57,240 nt of DNA from Prevotellaceae bacterium UBA2744 (lineage in GTDB: Bacteria > Bacteroidota > Bacteroidia > Bacteroidales > Bacteroidaceae): contig DEJQ01000006.1 of the NCBI GenBank assembly GCA_002353575.1, positions 1 to 57,240 on the forward strand, written 5' to 3'. This document shows, one piece after another, positions 50,183 through 57,106 of this stretch. The position numbers were made by a program, and so were the translations under genes. Under the pieces are notes generated by a model. It saw nothing but the letters and a program-made list of their open reading frames with translations, made no database searches and was not told where the DNA came from. Each line of letters opens with the position of its first letter. Positions within the stretch are counted from its first letter, which is position 1.

Positions 50183-50215
50183 GGTGTTGATGTTGTTTTT
50201 TTATGTTGGTTCTTT

Positions 50216-50246
50216 CCGTGCGGCAGTACGACACGGCACGGGACGC
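50216..50246 (+). repeat. Hairpin repeat copy 7 (between gp36-like and terminase genes)
   Basis: Arms 50216-50223 and 50229-50236 with two mismatches, loop CAGTA, tail CACGGGACGC. A recombinant-looking or worn copy. Confidence 0.7.
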
Positions 50247-50248
50247 TG

Positions 50249-51808
50249 TTACCATTGGTTGCGTGATGAGGGTCGTGAGCCGATGACGGGCTGGAAAGTC
50301 TGCTGACGGGTGGATCGCTGCAGAAGGTAGATAGCTCCTTCGTCAGCGTCGGGTGCGTCATCATTGCCAGACATTCCTTTTTCGAATGCAAGCAGCTGGT
50401 CGATTCCTGCCTGCATGTCTGGGTCATCTTTCTGTGACTCGTCATAGAAGACGAATCCACGTTCCCAAAGCGGACTGACAGCCTCGACACGCTGGAACTT
50501 ATCGGGTTTCTTCCGAGTGTCGCCAGTGATGGGGAGCTGATAGCCGCGTGCGTCTCCTTCGGTGGTGAACTCGTCGAGCAGTATGTCCTGCATGAAGGAT
50601 GCCTCCATGTAGAACCTGATGGCAATGCCTACTTCCCGGCTCCAGTCGTAGAGGTCGTAGCACCAGCGGACGAGTTCTGCTACTGAAGCTTTGCGTACGA
50701 AGGCACGCAGATGCCATAGCGCGGAGCCCTGCTTTCCCCACAGCTTGGCAGCCTTGGTGTCGTTGGTTTTCTTTGATTTCCACGACGGGTCGATGTAAAG
50801 GATAAGCTCCGAAAACTTGTTCCATGCCGGGCGCTTTGCCCAACGGATCCATTCCTGCCGGAACACTGTGCCTTCGATGATAGGATTGTGCATCATCTCC
50901 TTGTTCCATGCACGGAAACCTACGAAATCTGCGTAATCACGTGCTTCCTCCTTAGTCCATTTCTCTGCCCATGTAGGATTACCTTCACTATCGACTGCAT
51001 ACACCGTAGATACATGTACTCCTTTTGTCTGGCATATATTTGCAAGTACAGATGTCTTAGATATCAGATTCCCTACCATGATGAATCGTCCGCGTCCGAC
51101 GTCGAGAGCTCCGAATAGTGCTTCCTTGACCCAGTCGGTAAGTTCGCGTACACGACGCGGGTTGCGGCAGAGTTCGTCATCATCGAGGTCATCGATGACT
51201 ATGTAGTCAGGACGTGCCTCACGTTTACGGAGGCCTCGGGGCGACTGTCCGCGTCCGCATGCCAGGAAATATACGCCGTCCTTAGTCTGGAACTCTCCTT
51301 CAGCCCAGTCTCCAGACGATATCTGATTTCCGAAGTCGGCTATCAGACGTTTGTTGTATTGGAGTTCAGCCTGGATGTCACCCAGGAGGCGAACTGCACT
51401 GTCTTCAGATTTACCTACCAGCACCATAAAATTGATTAACCGTATGGGCTGGAACATGAGCCATAAAGGAGTGAAAATGTCGATATGAGTAGATTTGGCA
51501 TGACCACGTGGCCATTTGAATACAGCCTTTAGATTTGGAGTATTCTTTATTTTCTGTGCAGCCTGATTATGGAAAGGTGCATTATGGATGATACGCAAGG
51601 ACTCGCCAGTCACCTTGTCGCGAAGTGTGAGGTAGTGTGGGAAATAGTATTCACAGAATGCGGCATAGTCTTTCTGTAGTCGCCTGATGCGCTGTTGCTT
51701 CTGTGTAGCTGTTTCCCGAGCGAGTGATGATGTGTCGGTAAGAGATTGTATCTGCCGACAGTGTTCCCGCCATTCTTCCTGCTGTTTTTTCAGTTCGGAT
51801 ATGGTCAT
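50249..51808 (-). CDS. Phage terminase large subunit (Mu gp28-like)
   Basis: A 519-residue DNA-packaging motor. The ATPase part has an adenine-binding/Walker A-like FKWPRGHAKSTHIDI near 98-112 and Walker B DYIVIDDLDDDE near 200. The C-terminal nuclease part has LILYIDPSWKSKKTND (acid near 345) and the YMEAS and GAIYLLQ regions. Second gene of the leftward late operon, after the small subunit. Normal family length. Confidence 0.9.
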   Translation of the reverse strand: MTISELKKQQEEWREHCRQIQSLTDTSSLARETATQKQQRIRRLQKDYAAFCEYYFPHYLTLRDKVTGESLRIIHNAPFHNQAAQKIKNTPNLKAVFKWPRGHAKSTHIDIFTPLWLMFQPIRLINFMVLVGKSEDSAVRLLGDIQAELQYNKRLIADFGNQISSGDWAEGEFQTKDGVYFLACGRGQSPRGLRKREARPDYIVIDDLDDDELCRNPRRVRELTDWVKEALFGALDVGRGRFIMVGNLISKTSVLANICQTKGVHVSTVYAVDSEGNPTWAEKWTKEEARDYADFVGFRAWNKEMMHNPIIEGTVFRQEWIRWAKRPAWNKFSELILYIDPSWKSKKTNDTKAAKLWGKQGSALWHLRAFVRKASVAELVRWCYDLYDWSREVGIAIRFYMEASFMQDILLDEFTTEGDARGYQLPITGDTRKKPDKFQRVEAVSPLWERGFVFYDESQKDDPDMQAGIDQLLAFEKGMSGNDDAPDADEGAIYLLQRSTRQQTFQPVIGSRPSSRNQW

Positions 51809-51827
51809 AGTTTAGTTGTGGTTTTAT

Positions 51828-51858
51828 TCCCTGCGGGAGAACCGCAGGGCACACGACA
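51828..51858 (+). repeat. Hairpin repeat copy 8 (between terminase subunit genes)
   Basis: Stem 51828-51835 / 51841-51848 (8 bp, perfect), loop GAGAA, tail CACACGACA. Confidence 0.85.
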
Positions 51859-51867
51859 GACTGTTGA

Positions 51868-52341
51868 TTACAGAGATGACGGTGATGCCATTTTCTCCAT
51901 GAGGAACTTGTTCTGGTACTTGTTGATTGCCTTAATGAGTTCCGGAGTGATTTCGGGATCGTAGGAAGCCTGATCCTGGATCCAGCGGTTGAATGCCATG
52001 AATACCTCTATTGCATCAACAACGTTTGCTTTCTTATCAAGTTTCTCAATGGTTGCCGATAGCTTGGAGAGTTTGTCGGCAAGAGAACCTATGGCCTCCG
52101 GGTCGCCGGTCTTGTTGACTGTGTCGATGAGGTTGTCGATGGCAAGCAGGAGTTTGTTGACGAGTTCAGGGCGCGTGATGTTCTTTGCTGCACGTGCCTC
52201 TTTCCATCCTCCTTCTTGATACCACTTGGATAATGATGCACGCGAAACTTCTATCTGTTCTGCAATCTGCGATATATCGCTGCCGGAAAGGTAGAGTGAA
52301 CGTGCCAGTGATTTCTTTCTTTCGATTTCAGCTTTTGTCAT
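51868..52341 (-). CDS. Terminase small subunit-like protein (DUF1804/gp27 type)
   Basis: A 157-residue protein with an N-terminal helix-turn-helix (ARSLYLSGSDISQIAEQIEVSRASLSKWY) and a long helical C-terminal part (LADKLSKLSATIEKLDK). Its place immediately upstream of the large terminase gene and the HTH fit the small subunit, which recognises phage DNA for packaging. First gene of the leftward late operon. Confidence 0.8.
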   Translation of the reverse strand: MTKAEIERKKSLARSLYLSGSDISQIAEQIEVSRASLSKWYQEGGWKEARAAKNITRPELVNKLLLAIDNLIDTVNKTGDPEAIGSLADKLSKLSATIEKLDKKANVVDAIEVFMAFNRWIQDQASYDPEITPELIKAINKYQNKFLMEKMASPSSL

Positions 52342-52368
52342 AGTAGTTATAATTAATTATGTTTCTTC

Positions 52369-52390
52369 CGCGCAGTTATATAGCGCGTTA
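52369..52390 (+). repeat. Degenerate hairpin repeat copy 9
   Basis: Preceded by the same TTTCTTCCGCG lead-in as copies 1, 2, 4 and 13, but the stem is reduced to 5 bp (52369-52373 with 52383-52387) and the GGCAC tail is lost. Confidence 0.4.
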
Positions 52391-52433
52391 AGTTTCTGCA
52401 AAGTTGGTATGAATGGGCGAAGGAATGAAAATA

Positions 52434-52508
52434 GTGTGCAGCGGTTGCAGAGATGTGTGCAAGCGTTGCACACTTGTTTGTCTGCGGTCGGAAAAGAGCG
52501 TAAACTTG
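52434..52508. promoter_or_regulatory. Divergent late promoter region with paired palindromes
   Basis: A perfect 19-bp dyad GTGTGCAA-gcg-TTGCACAC (52455-52473) lies just before a rightward promoter: -33 TTTG at 52477-52480, a 20-bp spacer and TAAACTTG at 52501-52508, one base off consensus. A half-matching dyad (52434-52452) begins 21 bp to its left. Leftward, a weak box CAACTTTG (plus strand 52399-52406) faces the terminase genes. The poor -7 boxes and paired sites suggest activator-dependent late promoters. Confidence 0.6.
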
Positions 52509-52567
52509 CAGCGTAAAACTCGCGCCATAGTTTTGTGCTATGGCACAAAACAGTAAATAAAAACAAA

Positions 52568-53512
52568 ATGGAAAAAGGAAATAAAGTTGTAATTAGCAGT
52601 GAAAGCCTGAACAGCTATGGCACCCGTGTGCTGACCTCGGGCTTGGATGTAGAGCAGTTCCGTCGTAACCCCGTGCTGTTGTATATGCACGAAAGGGGGC
52701 AAGTAATCGGTGTAGTAAAAGACCTTGAGGTGAATGGCAGCGAGGTTACAGGCGAACTGGCATTTGACGAGGCTACCGAACTGAGCCAGCGGTGCAAGAA
52801 ACAGTGGAAGTTCGGTAGCCTGAAGATGGTGAGTGTCGGAATAGCCATAACCGAAACGAGCGATGATCCGAAGAATCTGGTGGAAGGTCAGACACGTCCG
52901 ACGGTGATCAAGAGCAAACTGCTTGAGGTATCGCTTGTCGATATAGGAGCAAATGACGATGCCATTAGGCTGCAGAAGGATGGCAGGTGGCTTGAACTGG
53001 GAAATGGCGGCAGTGCAGATCTGCCTCTACTTAATAATAACAGTATTAACAATCAAAACAAAAAAGAAATGGATTTAGAGAAATTGGCTCTTGAATTGGG
53101 CCTGCAGAAAGATGCCAGCGAGGAAGCCGTCATGGGTAAGCTGGCAGAACTGAAGTCGAACGGTGCGGAACTGGAGACTCTCCGTAAGGAGAACGGAACT
53201 CTGAAGGCTGCACGCATAGAGGCTGTAGTCAACGCTGCCATTGCAGCAAAGAAAATCGGTGCTGACAAAAAGGAACAGTTCCTGGAACTGGGTAAGAAGA
53301 TTGGCGCTGACGATCTGGAAAAGACCTTCGGTGCGATGTCGGCACAGGTGAAGCTGAGCAGCATGCTTAACCATGCAGGCGGCAGCGGTCAGACAGAGTA
53401 TAAGAAACTGAGTGATGTTCCAGCCGGCGAAATTATGGAACTGCGCGAGAAGGACGTAGAACTGTATAAAAAGCTTTATAAGGCTGAATACGGTATGGAA
53501 TGCGAGATTTAG
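52568..53512 (+). CDS. Prohead protease fused to scaffold
   Basis: A 314-residue protein. The first 140 residues are a HK97-type prohead protease, with the catalytic His in YMHERGQVIG near 39 and Ser in LKMVSVGIAITE near 90. From about 165 it is a Glu/Lys/Ala-rich coiled-coil scaffold (LELGLQKDASEEAVMGKLAELKSNG). In Mu, gene I encodes such a protease and the nested Z start makes free scaffold. The ATG at 52568 follows an A-rich leader. First gene of the rightward late operon. Confidence 0.85.
   Translation: MEKGNKVVISSESLNSYGTRVLTSGLDVEQFRRNPVLLYMHERGQVIGVVKDLEVNGSEVTGELAFDEATELSQRCKKQWKFGSLKMVSVGIAITETSDDPKNLVEGQTRPTVIKSKLLEVSLVDIGANDDAIRLQKDGRWLELGNGGSADLPLLNNNSINNQNKKEMDLEKLALELGLQKDASEEAVMGKLAELKSNGAELETLRKENGTLKAARIEAVVNAAIAAKKIGADKKEQFLELGKKIGADDLEKTFGAMSAQVKLSSMLNHAGGSGQTEYKKLSDVPAGEIMELREKDVELYKKLYKAEYGMECEI
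53069..53512 (+). CDS. Possible nested scaffold protein (internal start)
   Basis: In-frame ATG (MDLEKLALELG) at codon 168 of the protease gene. It is preceded by an A-rich stretch (AATCAAAACAAAAAAGAA) that looks like the leaders of real gene starts in this genome. It would yield a 147-residue free scaffold, as Mu gene Z does within gene I. Confidence 0.45.
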   Translation: MDLEKLALELGLQKDASEEAVMGKLAELKSNGAELETLRKENGTLKAARIEAVVNAAIAAKKIGADKKEQFLELGKKIGADDLEKTFGAMSAQVKLSSMLNHAGGSGQTEYKKLSDVPAGEIMELREKDVELYKKLYKAEYGMECEI

Positions 53513-53513
53513 T

Positions 53514-53544
53514 CCGAGCTGCGAAACAGCACGGCACGCAACCA
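53514..53544 (+). repeat. Hairpin repeat copy 10 (between protease and capsid genes)
   Basis: Stem 53514-53521 / 53527-53534 with one mismatch, loop CGAAA, tail CACGCAACC. Confidence 0.85.
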
Positions 53545-53590
53545 AGTATAGACGGAAGAGATTATAAACCATTTTAAATATTAATAAACA

Positions 53591-54661
53591 ATGAAAAGAC
53601 TATTAGGTTTTTGTATGGCGGTTCTGGTGAACTGCATGGTGGGCAGCGTATTGGCTGCCACAGTAGGTATTGCTCCAGTATGGGGTGCAATCGGATTGAA
53701 CACATTGGCTGTCGGCATGAGCTTCGCAACTTCTGAAGCAGGTGTGCTTCGTGCCGGTGTGCTGACAGAGGTTTGGATCGGCGAGATGGTGAAGAGCCTG
53801 CGAAGAGGACTCGAAGCAACCTTCCTGGATGGTATTCCAGACAATTCAAGTATCGTTAAGAATGACGTAATCCACCTGGTAGATGTAGGCGTGGAACCGG
53901 ATGTACTTATCAACAATACTACATATCCGATAGACTTGCAGGTTCTCGACGATGCGGACATTCCAATCGGATTGGATAAGTTCCAGACGAAAGTGACTCC
54001 TATTACAGACGATGAGCTGTATGCAACGAGCTACGATAAGATGGGGCGTGTCAAGGAAGCTCACGCTAACTCCATCAAGGACGCCAAATTCATGAAGGCA
54101 GCACATGCACTGTGTGCAGCTAAGGATGGTGCAAAAACTCCGGTACTTGCTACCAGTGGTGCTGTAGATGCAGCTACTGGTCGAAAGAAGATGACTCTGA
54201 ACGATGTTATTAACATGAAGCGTAAGATGGATGCCCTGGGTGTTCCATCTCAAGGTAGAAGACTGGTACTGTGCAGTGATCACATAAACGATCTGCTGGA
54301 AGCAGAGCAGACTTTCCGCGAACAGTATAACATCAATCGTGCTGAAGGTACAGTCGGTAAGTTGTACAGCTTCGACGTATATGAGTATTCAAACAACCCG
54401 GTATATACCACTGCAGGTGTGAAGAAAGCCGTAGGTGCTTCAGCAGAAACAGGAGAGTTCCAGGCATCATTCGCTTTCTACACTCAGCGCGTATTCAAGG
54501 CTACGGGTTCTACTAAGATGTACTTCTCGGAGGCAAGCACAGATCCTGAGTATCAGAGAAACAAGATTAACTTCCGCCATTACTTTATCTGTATGCCTAA
54601 GAAGCAGGATGCCGGTGTGGTAATGATGAGCGGCTATCAGGCTGCGACTCCGGAAGGATAA
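53591..54661 (+). CDS. Major capsid protein
   Basis: A 356-residue protein in the capsid position, directly after protease/scaffold. The body (LRRGLEATFLDGIPDNSSIVKNDVIHLVDVG, TDDELYATSYDKMGR, LVLCSDHINDLLEAEQTFREQY, YFSEASTDPEYQRNKINFRHYFI) fits capsid proteins of Bacteroidetes phages. The N-terminus (MKRLLGFCMAVLVNCMVGSV followed by LAAT) looks like a cleavable signal peptide, which is unexpected for a capsid protein; prohead protease may remove it. Evidence is mostly context and general pattern. Confidence 0.75.
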   Translation: MKRLLGFCMAVLVNCMVGSVLAATVGIAPVWGAIGLNTLAVGMSFATSEAGVLRAGVLTEVWIGEMVKSLRRGLEATFLDGIPDNSSIVKNDVIHLVDVGVEPDVLINNTTYPIDLQVLDDADIPIGLDKFQTKVTPITDDELYATSYDKMGRVKEAHANSIKDAKFMKAAHALCAAKDGAKTPVLATSGAVDAATGRKKMTLNDVINMKRKMDALGVPSQGRRLVLCSDHINDLLEAEQTFREQYNINRAEGTVGKLYSFDVYEYSNNPVYTTAGVKKAVGASAETGEFQASFAFYTQRVFKATGSTKMYFSEASTDPEYQRNKINFRHYFICMPKKQDAGVVMMSGYQAATPEG

Positions 54662-54674
54662 GAGAGATTCAGTA

Positions 54675-54702
54675 CGTGCTGCGGAACAGCACGGCACAGA
54701 AC
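54675..54702 (+). repeat. Hairpin repeat copy 11 (after the capsid gene)
   Basis: Stem 54675-54681 / 54687-54693 (7 bp, perfect), loop CGGAA, tail GCACAGAAC. Confidence 0.85.
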
Positions 54703-54731
54703 GATGTATAAACCATAAAAATTAGTAAACA

Positions 54732-54974
54732 ATGAAAGTAAAAGTAAAAGAGACATTCCGTGACAGAGATGATCACGTGACAGAGTACAAGCCAGGAATG
54801 GTCCTGGAGGTAAAGGACGAAGCTCGTGCAAAGTCGCTCCTGGAGCGAGGGCTGGCAACAGAGTTCAAGGGCAACAAAGCTGCAGAGGCGGTGCTTGGCG
54901 GCGGAGAGGCTGCTGATGGGCCTGCTGCAGAACAGCAGGGCACGCAACAGGGAGAAAATAACAAGGTACAGTAG
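54732..54974 (+). CDS. Small phage protein of unknown function
   Basis: An 80-residue protein. Residues 1-48 form a small beta domain (MKVKVKETFRDRDDHV, YKPGMVLEVKDEARAKSLLERGLA) like head-associated proteins that follow capsid genes in many phages. The last 30 residues are low-complexity Ala/Gly/Gln, partly encoded by a hairpin repeat (PAAEQQGTQQ). Confidence 0.6.
   Translation: MKVKVKETFRDRDDHVTEYKPGMVLEVKDEARAKSLLERGLATEFKGNKAAEAVLGGGEAADGPAAEQQGTQQGENNKVQ
54921..54949 (+). repeat. Hairpin repeat copy 12 (3' end of the small gene)
   Basis: Stem 54921-54927 / 54933-54939 (7 bp, perfect), loop CAGAA, tail GCACGCAACA. Confidence 0.85.
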
Positions 54975-54990
54975 CTGAACGGGGGATACA

Positions 54991-55479
54991 ATGGTCTGGA
55001 GCGAGATACTGAACTGGGTACTGGGCGGCGGCATGGTTGCTGCGGTGACAGCTGTGGTGACGATGCGCGCTGCCGTGGTGCGTGCGACGGCTGAGGCGGA
55101 GAAGGCCAAGGCGGAGGCAGACACGGTGCGCATTACAAACACTGAGAATGCTACACGCATTTTGCTTGAGAACATTGTAGAACCACTGAAGGAGGAACTG
55201 AATGAGACCAGGAAGGAACTTAATTCGCTCAGGAGGGAGGTTGCGAGGTTCAGGAAGGCTATCGACGGTGCTAACAGCTGTGATTATCGCGACGGCTGTC
55301 CTGTGCTTGAGCGGATGCGGGAGCGGCAGGAAACTGGAGGCGACGAGTGTGACGGCAAGGCAGGCGGCTCTGGCCGACAGCATGGCAGGCGCGAGCGTGG
55401 TCAGAAGAATGTCGGTACGGGTGCCGCAGTCGGAGGTGAGCCTGAGGATAGCGGCTTCGGATCTGCGGGCTCTGCCTGA
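54991..55479 (+). CDS. Membrane-anchored coiled-coil protein, possible lysis protein
   Basis: A 162-residue protein with one N-terminal membrane helix (about 4-28, ILNWVLGGGMVAAVTAVVTM), a coiled coil (about 30-90; EAEKAKAEADTVRITN, EELNETRKELNSLRREV) and a Cys pair (CDYRDGCPVL). The last 60 residues are low-complexity Gly/Arg and overlap the next gene in another frame. N-in membrane anchor plus coiled coil resembles inner-membrane spanins or phage membrane proteins of the late region. Function not certain. Confidence 0.6.
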   Translation: MVWSEILNWVLGGGMVAAVTAVVTMRAAVVRATAEAEKAKAEADTVRITNTENATRILLENIVEPLKEELNETRKELNSLRREVARFRKAIDGANSCDYRDGCPVLERMRERQETGGDECDGKAGGSGRQHGRRERGQKNVGTGAAVGGEPEDSGFGSAGSA

Positions 55480-55762
55480 GGGTGCAGAGTATTCGAACAA
55501 GGATGAGCGGGCTTCGGCACGGATACGGTACAGGAACGATACTGTGTATGTAGATGCGGTCTGTGACAGTCTGATGGCTCTGGTTGAGGAATACGAGGCA
55601 TGGAACCACTGGCTGCAAAGCAGGAACGAGGCTCTGGAGGAAAGGGCCGAGGAACAGAGGAAGCCTCCAGAAGGGGGCGGATGGTGGAAGGGCTTTTTAG
55701 GCGGCTTTGCAGCCGGAGTGTTAACAACAATAGTAATAATATTAAGACAAGGAAAGAAATGA
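55202..55762 (+). CDS. Lipoprotein with C-terminal membrane helix (unimolecular spanin-like)
   Basis: A 186-residue protein. The N-terminal signal (VLTAVIIATAVLCLSGC) has a lipobox with Cys39, so it would be anchored in the outer membrane. The periplasmic part is helical (SLMALVEEYEAWNHWLQSRNEALEERAEEQ). A C-terminal helix (WWKGFLGGFAAGVLTTIVIIL) would insert in the inner membrane. Lipid anchor at one end and membrane helix at the other is the topology of u-spanins, which fuse the two membranes at lysis. It overlaps the preceding gene by 278 bases in another frame. No endolysin is in the window. Confidence 0.6.
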   Translation: MRPGRNLIRSGGRLRGSGRLSTVLTAVIIATAVLCLSGCGSGRKLEATSVTARQAALADSMAGASVVRRMSVRVPQSEVSLRIAASDLRALPEGAEYSNKDERASARIRYRNDTVYVDAVCDSLMALVEEYEAWNHWLQSRNEALEERAEEQRKPPEGGGWWKGFLGGFAAGVLTTIVIILRQGKK

Positions 55763-56247
55763 ACAAAGATTTTATTTACGGTATAGCCAGAGTGAAATTC
55801 GGCAATACGATAATCGGCTATATAGAGAAAGGCAGTTTTGACTGGGGCGGCACGCAGCCCGAGAGTGTAGATGTGGAGGCAGAGCAGGTGCCTGACGCAC
55901 CGGTGCTGGTTCTCCTGCAGAAGAACGGCCAGATCAGTCCGACCTTCAACATGATTCAGCTGAACTATGAGCAGCTGCAGAAGTTGTTAGGAGGAACTCT
56001 TGTGGGTACAAGCGGCAACTACACTGGCTGGAAGGCTCCGACAGGTCTGGTACAGCTGAGCGGAGAGTGGAGTATTGATTTTGTGAGCGGGCAGACGATG
56101 ACTATTCCCAACGGGCAGATGCTTTCGAACCTGAGCGGCAAGCTGAGCCTGACAGAGGTGTCGAAGCTGGAGTGTAGGCTGAAGGTGATGAAACCTGCGA
56201 GCGGCGGTGTTCCGTATGAGATCAATGACACGCCCCAGGAGGGATAA
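55759..56247 (+). CDS. Phage tail tube protein
   Basis: A 162-residue beta-rich protein resembling tail tube proteins (VKFGNTIIGYIEKGSFDWGG, APVLVLLQKNGQISPTFNMIQLN, LSGEWSIDFVSGQTMTIPNGQ, LSLTEVSKLECRLKVMKP). Its ATG overlaps the stop of the spanin-like gene (ATGA). No tail sheath gene precedes it, which points to a non-contractile tail. Placement before the tail chaperone pair and probable tape measure supports the call. Confidence 0.75.
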   Translation: MNKDFIYGIARVKFGNTIIGYIEKGSFDWGGTQPESVDVEAEQVPDAPVLVLLQKNGQISPTFNMIQLNYEQLQKLLGGTLVGTSGNYTGWKAPTGLVQLSGEWSIDFVSGQTMTIPNGQMLSNLSGKLSLTEVSKLECRLKVMKPASGGVPYEINDTPQEG

Positions 56248-56311
56248 GGAACGGATGTTCCGGTAACTCGGGGATAATCCGGAGTGAACGGGACATAAAG
56301 CGCATGTTACA

Positions 56312-56791
56312 ATGAAAGGATATTTTTCAAAGTTTATAGAGTTGAATGGAGCGGAGGCGTTGCTTAACAGGGGCGTCTCCGTTCCTATTACAGCCATTCG
56401 AATACCATTTACAAGGCATTCGTGGAAAATCAGACTGAAGATGAAACGTCCTACTCTTGGCGGTCAGATTCGCATTGCAAGAGAATGGCTGAAGACGGGT
56501 GTGAAGGCAGAGGAGATACGCGGACTGGACACAGACGGGCAGATGGCTTTCATGGCGAAGCACGGGGAGGGCATCAGCAGGATGATAGCGCTGACGCTGG
56601 AGCGGTGGTGGCTGCCTGCTGGTGTGCTGGCATGGATGGTGAGACGGTGGATGAAGCCTGAATACCAGCTGTGCGCAGTGGAGTCGTTTGTGGCTCTGCT
56701 CGGAACCGACCCTTTTATGCCTATTATCAGCTTGGCAGAAAGGATAAATCCGATGAAGCCAAGACTGAGCCACGAAAGGAAGGGGAGTTAA
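56312..56791 (+). CDS. Tail assembly chaperone (upstream frame)
   Basis: A 159-residue protein between tail tube and the probable tape measure gene, where siphophages encode the chaperone pair gpG/gpGT. The sequence is basic and helical (IRIAREWLKTGVKAEEIRG, LTLERWWLPAGVLAWMVRRWM). A CCCTTTT slippery site falls at codons 134-135 in the correct phase, allowing a -1 shift into the next frame. No sequence family was recognised; the call rests on place and frameshift layout. Confidence 0.65.
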   Translation: MKGYFSKFIELNGAEALLNRGVSVPITAIRIPFTRHSWKIRLKMKRPTLGGQIRIAREWLKTGVKAEEIRGLDTDGQMAFMAKHGEGISRMIALTLERWWLPAGVLAWMVRRWMKPEYQLCAVESFVALLGTDPFMPIISLAERINPMKPRLSHERKGS

Positions 56792-57030
56792 GAACCAAAT
56801 ATGAGAGTTTCCATAGCCCCTTCGGTTTTGTCTGGCAGGTTGCTGCCGCTACGGGCTGGAGTGTCGAGTACATTCTGGACGGTGTGAACTACCAGACGCT
56901 GATACTGATGATGAGTGATGCTCCGAGGTATGTGAGGAGACGTGCCGGCAGCAGCGACGGAAAAGATCGGAGTGCTGAGCAGGAGGCAGAGGAGATAGTG
57001 GGATTCTTCAGGAGCAAGCTGGGAGGTTGA
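56671..57030 (+). CDS. Tail assembly chaperone extension made by -1 frameshift
   Basis: An open frame in the -1 phase relative to the preceding gene, overlapping it by 121 bases. A slip at 56710-56716 would continue as TAT GCC (YAYYQLGRKDK) and give a 239-residue fusion ending at 57030. The extension contains SPFGFVWQVAAATGWSVEYIL, a hydrophobic segment similar in character to GT domains of tail chaperones. The frame has no attractive start of its own. Confidence 0.65.
   Translation: MRSGVVCGSARNRPFYAYYQLGRKDKSDEAKTEPRKEGELRTKYESFHSPFGFVWQVAAATGWSVEYILDGVNYQTLILMMSDAPRYVRRRAGSSDGKDRSAEQEAEEIVGFFRSKLGG
56710..56763 (+). promoter_or_regulatory. Programmed -1 frameshift site: CCCTTTT plus downstream stem
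   Basis: Heptamer CCCTTTT (56710-56716) in phase C-CCT-TTT for the upstream frame. A 6-bp stem (56731-56736 with 56758-56763) begins 14 bases after it and might stimulate slippage. Confidence 0.65.
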
Positions 57031-57046
57031 GAACGACAGACTTTTT

Positions 57047-57077
57047 CCGCGCTGCACAACAGCACGGCACACAACAA
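57047..57077 (+). repeat. Hairpin repeat copy 13 (before the probable tape measure gene)
   Basis: Stem 57047-57054 / 57060-57067 with one mismatch, loop CACAA, tail CACACAACA. Confidence 0.85.
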
Positions 57078-57106
57078 CAATAGTAAACTATATAAACAGA
57101 ATAAAA

